DNA from: an uncultured Cellvibrio sp.
GTDB lineage: Bacteria > Pseudomonadota > Gammaproteobacteria > Pseudomonadales > Cellvibrionaceae
Assembly (NCBI GenBank): GCA_946481735.1
Contig: CAMLOU010000076.1
Span: 1-21,333, forward strand
Direction: 5' to 3'
DNA length: 21,333 nt
Below, in pieces: positions 1 through 6,690 of this stretch; position 1 is the stretch's first letter; every line of letters begins with the position of its first letter. The notes beneath the pieces were generated by a model. That model saw only the letters and a list, made by a program, of their open reading frames with translations, was not told where the DNA came from and searched no databases. The position numbers and the translations under genes were made by a program.

Positions 1-55
1 GAAAAGGGAAAAGGGAAAAGGGAAAAGGGAAAAGGGAAAAGGGAAAAGGGAAAAG
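1..55. repeat. Heptanucleotide tandem repeat (AAAAGGG)n
   Basis: Seven complete copies of AAAAGGG lie at 2-50, with a partial copy (AAAAG) at 51-55 and one G before them. The array touches the window edge, so its full length is unknown. It stops one base before the ATG of comF, so its last copies supply the only purine-rich, Shine-Dalgarno-like sequence (AAGGG, about 6 nt from the ATG). The array contains no T and so no stop codon in the comF frame. A start further upstream, with the repeat translated, cannot be excluded. Confidence 0.95.
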
Positions 56-56
56 T

Positions 57-905
57 ATGAAAGCAGGCTTTTTATGGTTTTGGGAGAAGGTTGGGCGATT
101 TTTTAACGGGTTGGTACCCACGGTTTGCCTGTTGTGTGGCAGGGGTTTGCGGGGTGAGCTGGTTTGCCCGGATTGTGAGCTGGGGTTGCCACATCTTTCG
201 TTGACGGAGGGCAGTTGCCGTCAGTGTGCCGTCCCGCTACCCCAGGAAAGCTCCGGTGATTATTGTGGCCATTGCCTGGCCAAGCCGCCGGCGTTTTCAT
301 GCACTGTTGTACCCTTCCGATACCAGTACCCGGTGGATTATCTGATTCATCATTTCAAATACCGTCGTCAACTCGCTGCTGGCCGTGCGCTAGGCCAAGC
401 ATTGGCGCAGTGCGTCCTCCACACCTACGACGAGCAGGATCGGTGCCTGCCGGAGTTGATCATCCCGGTGCCGCTGCACTGGACGCGCCGCTGGTTACGC
501 GGCTTTAATCAAACCGACCTGCTAGGTAGACAATTGGCAACGGAGCTGAAGCTTCCGCTGGCATCGCGCGCCTGCCGACGCACCCGGCATACGCCCGCGC
601 AAAAAGGCTTGAGCCGGGCCAAGCGACAGGAAAATCTGCGGCAGGTGTTCAGCATGACCGCCGCCGGCAACAGGGCTATTCAGGGAAAACGGGTTGCCCT
701 TCTGGATGATGTGGTGACAACCACGGCTACTGCGCGGGAATTAAGCCGTTTGTTGATCCGCCAGGGCGCGAAGGAAGTGCATGTGTGGGCGTTGGCACGA
801 ACGCCGGATGTGAAGCCAATAAACCCACCCCAGGATCAGGAGGCAATAACCGCCTCTCGCTCGGTTTTACGCAGCAAACGGGCCAGTTCTTTCCACATTT
901 CCTGA
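57..905 (+). CDS. comF: ComF-family amidophosphoribosyltransferase-like protein
   Basis: 282 residues. The N-terminus carries four CxxC pairs (C24/C27, C37/C40, C54/C57, C70/C73), the double zinc-ribbon pattern of ComF/GntX proteins. A phosphoribosyltransferase domain follows, with a PRPP-loop motif DDVVTT at 217-222. In this family the motif normally continues with Gly, but residue 223 here is Thr (codon ACG). ComF proteins are cytoplasmic and linked to natural DNA uptake; their exact reaction is not settled. The start is the ATG directly after the AAAAGGG repeat, and the hydrophobic/aromatic N-terminus before the first Cys pair is normal for the family. The domain is essentially complete near residue 250. 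The last roughly 25 residues form a tail that overlaps the convergent parA-like gene by 70 bp. Confidence 0.9.
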   Translation: MKAGFLWFWEKVGRFFNGLVPTVCLLCGRGLRGELVCPDCELGLPHLSLTEGSCRQCAVPLPQESSGDYCGHCLAKPPAFSCTVVPFRYQYPVDYLIHHFKYRRQLAAGRALGQALAQCVLHTYDEQDRCLPELIIPVPLHWTRRWLRGFNQTDLLGRQLATELKLPLASRACRRTRHTPAQKGLSRAKRQENLRQVFSMTAAGNRAIQGKRVALLDDVVTTTATARELSRLLIRQGAKEVHVWALARTPDVKPINPPQDQEAITASRSVLRSKRASSFHIS

Positions 906-1603
906 TAAGCCAGCGCGGCGCGGCCATGGCTGGCGTAGCTGGTCAACGGTGCCTGCCGCAGGGCCATCTGCTCTACAGCCGAGTTCATGGGAATCCAGCT
1001 TTTGAGCATTGGCACCGGCATCTGCTTGAGGTGTTCCACCGCCTGGCGGTGCAGGTTGCGGCGCATATCCACCTGATTAAAGAAGCCGACAATCTTTTGC
1101 GGACTGTTCTTCTTGTCGCCAAAGAATGCAATGACTTGTTCCATGGCACGAATAGACAAGGGGCTGGGGATCATGGGAATCAGCACGATATCGACATCGC
1201 TCAGCAGTTGCTCCATTGCGGGTGACAGGGAGGGTGCGCAGTCGTAGATCAGGATGTCGTTTTTATCGGCAAGGGGTTTGATGAGATTCTTCAACCAGCG
1301 ATTACCGCTCTGGCCCTCAAACTCCTTCTCCATCTTGCGCAGGCTCAGGTCCGCCGGAATGACACTCAGGCCTGGAAATGGCGTAGCCACTTCCAGATCA
1401 GCAACTGCCTTGCCTTTGCTGAACACCTTGATCGCCCGGGTTTTGGCACTTTCCTGCTGGCACAACCAGGTAGCAGCGGCTTGGGGATCGAGATCCCATA
1501 GCACGGTATTTTTCCCGGCGGCTGCTGCCATGTAGGCCATGTTGACCGCTGTGGTGGTTTTACCCACGCCACCTTTAAGGTTATAGAACGCTATCGTGAT
1601 CAT
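836..1603 (-). CDS. ParA/MinD-family ATPase (orphan)
   Basis: 255 residues. The deviant Walker A motif KGGVGKTT is at 10-17, including the signature lysine K10. The switch motif DLDPQ is at 37-41 and a Walker B-like IYDCAPS has its Asp at 121. The length and the absence of an N-terminal DNA-binding domain fit the small ParA type that positions cargo or protein complexes. No parB or parS-like partner is adjacent, so the cargo is unknown; a chromosomal or plasmid partition role is not supported by context. The gene converges on comF and overlaps its end by 70 bp. The start ATG (1603-1601) has no good ribosome binding site of its own. It lies inside a short upstream ORF (1581-1634) that has one, which suggests coupled translation. 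Confidence 0.9.
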   Translation of the reverse strand: MITIAFYNLKGGVGKTTTAVNMAYMAAAAGKNTVLWDLDPQAAATWLCQQESAKTRAIKVFSKGKAVADLEVATPFPGLSVIPADLSLRKMEKEFEGQSGNRWLKNLIKPLADKNDILIYDCAPSLSPAMEQLLSDVDIVLIPMIPSPLSIRAMEQVIAFFGDKKNSPQKIVGFFNQVDMRRNLHRQAVEHLKQMPVPMLKSWIPMNSAVEQMALRQAPLTSYASHGRAALAYQEMWKELARLLRKTEREAVIAS

Positions 1604-1634
1604 AGGAAGCTCGCTGATTAGACGGACCTGTCAT
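1581..1634 (-). CDS. Putative 17-residue leader peptide overlapping the parA-like start
   Basis: Minus-strand ORF of 17 codons plus TAA, reading MTGPSNQRASYDHDSVL. It is preceded by TAAGGAGATAGGCGAA, an excellent Shine-Dalgarno 9 nt before its ATG. It is out of frame with the ATPase gene and terminates 20 nt inside it, so ribosomes ending here could reinitiate at the ATPase ATG, which has only a weak site of its own. This is inferred from sequence layout only. The alternative is that the AAGGAGATAG repeats are DNA operator sites and the ORF is chance. Confidence 0.4.
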   Translation of the reverse strand: MTGPSNQRASYDHDSVL

Positions 1635-1639
1635 TTCGC

Positions 1640-1670
1640 CTATCTCCTTAAAATAGACTCTATCTCCTTA
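1640..1670. repeat. Direct repeat CTATCTCCTTA, 20-bp spacing, upstream of the parA-like gene
   Basis: The 11-mer CTATCTCCTTA occurs at 1640-1650 and again at 1660-1670, exactly 20 bp apart (about two helical turns); a partial third CCTATCT lies near 1676-1682. On the minus strand each copy reads TAAGGAGATAG, and the proximal copy is the ribosome binding site of the putative leader ORF. The helical spacing would also suit a pair of protein binding sites for autoregulation. Both readings are inference. Confidence 0.6.
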
Positions 1671-1830
1671 TAGCCCCTATCTGGCCAGGATGAAAGTCCC
1701 GACACCGCCAATGAGCCCTGTTCCACAAAAATTGACCGTCAGGGTTTGCGTTATTTACGGATTTTTCCCCACCGTTCACTGCTTTTATCTTTATTTTCGG
1801 CGAAGCATGTCAGCGGGGACCCGTCGCAAA

Positions 1831-3450
1831 CTACTGGCTATCCGGCGGCAGCAGGATGATGTTGCGCAAGGCCTCAGGTTTATGGACATAGCCTTCGGCT
1901 GGCTTCGGTGCTGACTTCTGCAATCCCGCGGTGTTCGCGCCGGGACATTCACCGGTCTCGTGGTATGCCAAAGCGGCTGCCAGCCGTGCTTCCGCCGGGT
2001 CGCCCAAGGCGTGCAAGTAGTCATCGGCCACGCTACAGCCGGGCAGGCTGGCCGCGTCGGCCGGGTTGCTGCCCGGGGTAAAGCCATCAGAATACTCGCC
2101 GAAGCCCTGGGCATTATCGCCCTTGAACTGCACCGTGAAGTAGGTCGTGCCGCAGTTATCCGTCGGATAAAAACCATAGGGCTTGCCGCAGGTGGAGGTA
2201 CCCATCTGGATAACCTCTACTCCCACGCCACGCAGGCCGTTGATGATGGCTTCGCTGGCAGAACAAGTGCCGGAGCCCGTCAGGATGTATACCCGCTGCA
2301 GGTTAAGGCTGGGCAAGGGCTGGCCGGTCGCGGTGGAAAAGCCCAGGGTTTGTTTGTAAAAGGGAATGGGTGTCAGGGTTTGGCCGGTCACCGGGTCGCG
2401 ATCAGGGTGCTTGTCGTTAAAGCTGATGTTGTAAAACACCTGTTCCGATGTAGCCACATCTCCCGCGACCATATACGCCAGTTGGCTGGCAATGGCCAAC
2501 AAACCACCACCGTTGTAGCGCAAATCCAGCACCAGCTGCGTCGCCCCGGCGGAGCTGAGTTCATCAATCGCTTCAATCAATAGATCCTCTGACGTGGCGA
2601 TATGGTCGTTGAACAACAGGTAACCCACCGTCTCCCCGGATTCACTTTCCAGCGTTCTGACATTCTGCACGGGTGTCGAGGTGATGGTGGTCGAGGTCAG
2701 GGTGACGGTGCGCGGCTCATCGGCACCGATATCCTGGACCACGAGGGTGATATTCTCCCCGGTGTCGGAGGGGAAAAGCCCGTCATTCAGGGTGTTAACA
2801 CCCGCCTCGGTGTTGTCATTTACCGCGTCCACACCGTTGATCTCCAGCACCAGCGCGCCGCGCGCCAGGTCTATCCCTTCTGCCGTGGCGGGCGTATTGG
2901 GTTCGGTATAAGCCACGCGAATTTCGCGCGGTGGCAATGCGCTGATGATCGCCCAGGTCACCCCGTAACCCGCCGATACACCCGAACCGGACAGAGCATT
3001 CCATTCGGCGGTGTCGTAGGTGAAGTGGAACTGATCCTTGGGCGCCCCCGAGGGCGTCAATGCGTAGGTCTTGAGTAATTGGAAGTAAAGGGTCGGCTCG
3101 TCAAATTCGGCGGGGTCAGTATCGATAATCTCGTCGTACCATAGATAGGTTTCATTGCTCCAGGAACGCAGCCAGTTATTCTCTGCGAGGGTATTGCCGG
3201 TGCGGTCCGGGTAACTGTTACCGGTGTAGGGATCAGTACCGGAGCGCGGTGCATCACAGCGATTCTTGAAGTCACTGGCCGGCTTGAAAACCCCAGGCTC
3301 CCAAGCTGAATTATTATTAAAGTTGCCGGTTCGATCATCAAGCAGCGAACCGCCGCTGCCACCGCCGCCACATGCCGTCAAGCCAGTTAACAGCAACATG
3401 CAAGATAGATGGCTCGCCATCCTGAGCCACGAGAGATGCACATTCATCAC
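1831..3450 (-). CDS. S41-family (C-terminal processing type) peptidase, lipoprotein
   Basis: 539 residues. The N-terminus is a lipoprotein signal with lipobox LTAC (Cys27), followed by a Gly/Ser-rich tether. Residues about 155-265 look like a PDZ-type substrate-binding region (ALVLEINGVDAV). The S41 peptidase core spans about 270-450, with LDLRYNGGG at 308-316, a TCSASE segment whose Ser397 is the probable nucleophile, and Lys423 in TCGKPYG as the probable general base. It should sit in the periplasm or on the outer membrane and cleave unfolded or periplasmic proteins. The first codon is GTG (3450), immediately followed by ATG (3447); AAGGA upstream could serve either. Several Cys residues (64, 396, 421, 433, 472, 502) suggest disulfides in an exported protein. 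It is divergent from the srkA-like gene. No clear terminator is visible downstream. Confidence 0.88.
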   Translation of the reverse strand: MMNVHLSWLRMASHLSCMLLLTGLTACGGGGSGGSLLDDRTGNFNNNSAWEPGVFKPASDFKNRCDAPRSGTDPYTGNSYPDRTGNTLAENNWLRSWSNETYLWYDEIIDTDPAEFDEPTLYFQLLKTYALTPSGAPKDQFHFTYDTAEWNALSGSGVSAGYGVTWAIISALPPREIRVAYTEPNTPATAEGIDLARGALVLEINGVDAVNDNTEAGVNTLNDGLFPSDTGENITLVVQDIGADEPRTVTLTSTTITSTPVQNVRTLESESGETVGYLLFNDHIATSEDLLIEAIDELSSAGATQLVLDLRYNGGGLLAIASQLAYMVAGDVATSEQVFYNISFNDKHPDRDPVTGQTLTPIPFYKQTLGFSTATGQPLPSLNLQRVYILTGSGTCSASEAIINGLRGVGVEVIQMGTSTCGKPYGFYPTDNCGTTYFTVQFKGDNAQGFGEYSDGFTPGSNPADAASLPGCSVADDYLHALGDPAEARLAAALAYHETGECPGANTAGLQKSAPKPAEGYVHKPEALRNIILLPPDSQ

Positions 3451-3637
3451 GTTGAATCCTTCTGTTATTCGTTATCTCCGCCGGCAATGTGGTCTGCCAA
3501 CCATCAAATTTACCGCGATTAGAGGTTCCGCTCTATCGGCTGGTGAGGCACACTGTCCGGCCGCAAGCTTATGGTTCAGCGTAGGATATTTGCCCGCGAA
3601 CTTCCATGCACCAGCCAGCATAAAAAGGCCCGTCCCC

Positions 3638-4639
3638 ATGACCCAATCCCCAGCCCATCCTTACGAAGCACTCAGCCCTGACCTGGTATTGGATGCGGTG
3701 GAAAGCTGTGGCTACCTGAGCGATGCCCGTGTGCTGGCGCTCAACAGCTATGAAAACCGTGTTTATCAGGTGGGCATTGAAGACGCCAGCCCCCTGATCG
3801 CCAAATTCTACCGCCCACAGCGCTGGAGCGATGCGCAGATCCTGGAGGAGCATACCTTCACCCAGGCCCTGCACGAACTGGAGATTTCCGTCGTGCCCCC
3901 CATTGCTGACGCCGACGGCAACACGCTACGGACCTTCGCCCACCAGGGCAATCCGTTTCGCTTTGCACTCTACCCGCGCCAGGGCGGCCACGCCCCCAAC
4001 CTGGATGATTATGACCAGTTGCTGAGCCTGGGCCGTGTGCTGGGGCGTATCCACGCCCTGGGCCGCGCCCGCCCTTTCATCGAACGACCCAGCCTGGACG
4101 TGCAAAGCTTTGCCCGCGACAGTTATAGCTTTTTGCTGGAAAACGATTTTATACCGCCCAGCCTGCGCGAATCCTATCGCAGCCTGGGTGCCGACCTGAT
4201 CCGCCGCCTGGAGGATCGCTTTGCGCAAACGCACTTCACCCCCATTCGCCTCCACGGCGATTGTCATCCCGGCAATATCCTCTGGCGCGGCGATGCGCCG
4301 CATTTTGTCGACTTCGATGATGCGCGTAACGGGCCGGCGGTACAGGATTTGTGGATGCTGCTGTCCGGCGAGCGCGAACAACAAAGCTTGCAGTTAGCGG
4401 AGATTCTGGATGGTTACCGGGAATTCTGCGATTTTGATCTGGCTGAGCTGAATCTGATCGAAGCCTTGCGTACCCTACGTATCATGCACTACAGCGCCTG
4501 GCTCGCGCGCCGCTGGGACGACCCGGCGTTTCCGCGTCACTTTCCCTGGTTTAACACCGAACGTTACTGGGGCGAGCATATCCTGGAGTTGCGCGAGCAA
4601 ATGGCCGCTTTATATGAGCCGCCCCTGGCGGTGTTTTAA
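3638..4639 (+). CDS. srkA: SrkA/YihE-like Ser/Thr protein kinase (stress response kinase A)
   Basis: 333 residues, close to the 328 of E. coli SrkA. The aminoglycoside-phosphotransferase fold is recognised from the catalytic-loop motif HGDCHPGNILW (Asp208) and the metal-binding motif VDFDDAR (Asp225 and following). The conserved early segment NSYENRVYQ binds nucleotide in this family. SrkA is a cytoplasmic kinase that, in E. coli, counteracts MazF-linked death and supports survival of envelope and oxidative stress. The reading frame stays open far upstream, but the start at 3638 is preferred: AAAAAGG precedes it and the homologous region begins here. The frame upstream of it overlaps the divergent peptidase gene. 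cysE follows after about 100 bp. Confidence 0.9.
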   Translation: MTQSPAHPYEALSPDLVLDAVESCGYLSDARVLALNSYENRVYQVGIEDASPLIAKFYRPQRWSDAQILEEHTFTQALHELEISVVPPIADADGNTLRTFAHQGNPFRFALYPRQGGHAPNLDDYDQLLSLGRVLGRIHALGRARPFIERPSLDVQSFARDSYSFLLENDFIPPSLRESYRSLGADLIRRLEDRFAQTHFTPIRLHGDCHPGNILWRGDAPHFVDFDDARNGPAVQDLWMLLSGEREQQSLQLAEILDGYREFCDFDLAELNLIEALRTLRIMHYSAWLARRWDDPAFPRHFPWFNTERYWGEHILELREQMAALYEPPLAVF

Positions 4640-4741
4640 CCCTGGTATCTGTTCGTCTGGCCCCGGGCACTGGTAATCCCTGATTCAAGGCCCAATAATG
4701 CACAAATGCTTCACCCGGCGACCCACTTTAAGGATCTCATC

Positions 4742-5545
4742 ATGACTGCTACTGCTGCCCCCGCCGCCAAGCCTATCGATGCTCTCTGGGAGTCTATCCG
4801 TAACCAAACCCGCAAGCAGGCGGAGTCCGAGCCGGTATTGGCCAGCTTCCTCTACTCCACCATCCTCAATCACGAAACCCTGGAGGCCGCGCTCAGTTTC
4901 CACTTGGCCAACAAACTGGACAGCCCGGCGATGCCGGCCATGCTGATGCGCGAAGTGATCGAGCAGGCGTTAAACGACGATCCCTCCATCGGCGAAGCCG
5001 TGCGCGCCGATTTGTATGCGGTGAATGAACGCGACTCCGCGTGCTGCTCACTGGTAACCCCCCTGCTCTACTTCAAGGGTTTTCACGCCTTGCAGGCTTA
5101 TCGCATCGCCCACTGGTTGTGGAAACAAGGGCGCAATCCACTGGCGCTGTTCCTGCAAAATCGCATTTCGTCGGTGTTCGCGGTGGATATCCACCCGGCG
5201 GCGAAGATCGGCAAAGGCATCATGTTTGATCACGCCACCGGCATCGTAATCGGCGAAACCGCCGTAGTGGAAGACAATGTATCCATCATGCAGTCGGTGA
5301 CCCTGGGCGGTACGGGCAAAGAGGCGGGTGATCGTCACCCCAAGGTGCGCAAGGGCGTGTTGATCAGCGCCGGTGCCAAGATCCTCGGCAATATCGAAAT
5401 TGGCGAATGCGCCAAGGTCGGCGCGGGCAGCGTGGTCCTGAAAAATGTCCCGCCGCGCACCACGGTTGCGGGCGTACCGGCCAAGGTGGTCGGTGACAGC
5501 AAATGCGCGCAGCCTTCGCGGGATATGGATCATCACTTGAGTTAG
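4742..5545 (+). CDS. cysE: Serine O-acetyltransferase
   Basis: 267 residues. CysE makes O-acetylserine from serine and acetyl-CoA, the first committed step of cysteine synthesis, in the cytoplasm. The N-terminal helical domain (about 1-140) is followed by a left-handed beta-helix of hexapeptide repeats. The catalytic Asp149 (VDIHPAA) and His164 (FDHATG) align with E. coli D143/H158 at a constant offset. The start at 4742 is chosen because AAGGA lies 7 nt upstream; an in-frame ATG at 4706 lacks such a site. The C-terminus ends at DMDHHLS. The extra tail that ends in Ile in the enteric enzyme and docks CysK is absent. No terminator with a T-run is seen after the gene. Confidence 0.95.
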   Translation: MTATAAPAAKPIDALWESIRNQTRKQAESEPVLASFLYSTILNHETLEAALSFHLANKLDSPAMPAMLMREVIEQALNDDPSIGEAVRADLYAVNERDSACCSLVTPLLYFKGFHALQAYRIAHWLWKQGRNPLALFLQNRISSVFAVDIHPAAKIGKGIMFDHATGIVIGETAVVEDNVSIMQSVTLGGTGKEAGDRHPKVRKGVLISAGAKILGNIEIGECAKVGAGSVVLKNVPPRTTVAGVPAKVVGDSKCAQPSRDMDHHLS

Positions 5546-5607
5546 CGCTCAAACCACGAAAGGATTCGTCAATCAATTGCCCTAACGCTGTTTATTCCTT
5601 TTCATCA

Positions 5608-5657
5608 CAGTGAGACAGGGTTGCCTTTTTGGCGCGTTGTCACCCCTGTCCTCACTG
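5608..5657. repeat. Imperfect inverted repeat downstream of cysE
   Basis: CAGTGAGACAGGG (5608-5620) pairs with CCCTGTCCTCACTG (ending at 5657) with one bulged base, around a loop of about 23 nt. A related shorter dyad (CAGTGA/TCACTG) lies at about 5695-5712, and CCTCACTGGTTACC near 5650 recurs as CCTCACTGATAACC near 5704. No T-run follows, so it is a poor intrinsic terminator. It lies in the 198-bp gap between cysE and the accessory gene pair and could be a regulatory structure or an insertion boundary. Confidence 0.5.
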
Positions 5658-5743
5658 GTTACCATACCCATTCTGCATACGCGCGCTCACGAAACAGTGA
5701 CTCACCTCACTGATAACCCCAATGGACAGGAAGATTACCCCGC

Positions 5744-6646
5744 ATGCTTAAACGTTTATTCGCTTCCCGAAATAACCCCTGTTTTGCCAACCCGAGCCGC
5801 TGGGATACTTTGGTCTACGACCTTTCGGGCAACCGACTGGAAATTACCTTACCACCGCAGGATTATGAGTTTGCTGAGGAAGATCGGGGCAGAAAGTTTA
5901 ATGTGTTTGATCCGGGATTATATAAATACAACGCTGAGCCGGATAGAAACGGACATCCGGCTCACGGCAAGGGAGTCACTGTTCCCGGCATTTTGCGCCG
6001 CAACTGGTATACCTATGGCGCTATTTGGCACCCTCAACATCTAGGCTCCTTGCAATGTGCTGCAGTTATTTGTGATATCTCCCGTATGCCTTACCAGCTA
6101 AATTGCTTCAATCCGGAGCAGATGGAGCGGTTGATTATTCATGGATTTTATTACAGCACCGGACCTGGCTTCGGAGACGGAACGAATGAATACGACGTTC
6201 CCGTTAACTGGCAGATAAAAAAAATCCATGATGTTGACTGGGTCTATTGTGAATCATGGGACCGCCAACCAGAATGGGAGAAAGGGATGTTTACTCACAG
6301 CACCTACGGTTGTCATTTTTCTACATGTTTGATAACGCCTTTATTTGCGGATAAGTATCTCTTTCTCTCCTTTAGCGCCACCGGCTCCTTACCAGCAGAA
6401 CCAAGCAACCTTGTAATGCAGGAACGTATTACGAAAATTATTCCCGGTATAAAACTATATCTCTCACCTGAAGCGCAAAAACAACGTGCCGAGGCGAAAC
6501 AGCTTTTCCCTAGTACCCATTACAGCCGCACCCGCCAACCTGAAAACTGGAAATACTACGAACGCTACCGCGAGGGTGACTACTCAAAATGTGAGGAGCT
6601 TCATATTTTTGAAGGACCCTGCTCACCGCCTCCAGCGCTTTATTAA
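5744..6646 (+). CDS. Unrecognised protein, first gene of accessory pair
   Basis: 300 residues. No family is recognised. There is no signal peptide and no clear membrane segment, so a cytoplasmic protein is likely. It is rich in aromatic residues (many Tyr, Trp, Phe) and Cys, with motifs such as RRNWYTYGAIWHPQH near 90-103 and IIHGFYYSTGPGFGDG near 130-145. The C-terminal third is charged. The start is supported by AGGAAG about 10 nt upstream. The second accessory gene follows after 44 bp, so the two are probably co-transcribed. The pair is visibly more A+T-rich than cysE or the downstream signalling genes, which suggests horizontal gain. A toxin/immunity or effector/partner pair is possible but rests only on this layout. 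Confidence 0.8.
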   Translation: MLKRLFASRNNPCFANPSRWDTLVYDLSGNRLEITLPPQDYEFAEEDRGRKFNVFDPGLYKYNAEPDRNGHPAHGKGVTVPGILRRNWYTYGAIWHPQHLGSLQCAAVICDISRMPYQLNCFNPEQMERLIIHGFYYSTGPGFGDGTNEYDVPVNWQIKKIHDVDWVYCESWDRQPEWEKGMFTHSTYGCHFSTCLITPLFADKYLFLSFSATGSLPAEPSNLVMQERITKIIPGIKLYLSPEAQKQRAEAKQLFPSTHYSRTRQPENWKYYERYREGDYSKCEELHIFEGPCSPPPALY

Positions 6647-6690
6647 TTACAATTTTTAACTAACACGCAAAAGGAAATAAGGAATCCATT

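Noticed and set aside
1..55. CRISPR-like array
   Set aside because: Units are directly adjacent 7-mers with no spacers, so it is a simple tandem repeat.
836..1603. Chromosome partition or plasmid origin locus
   Set aside because: Only the ParA-type ATPase is present; no ParB, parS-like palindromes, DnaA boxes or replication gene were seen.
1960..2583. 207-codon open frame on the plus strand
   Set aside because: Antisense to the S41 peptidase catalytic domain; no motif and a composition typical of shadow frames.
3266..3637. Upstream extension of the srkA-like frame
   Set aside because: Frame is open but overlaps the divergent peptidase gene. The residues do not resemble the kinase family, and the ATG at 3638 gives the normal family length.
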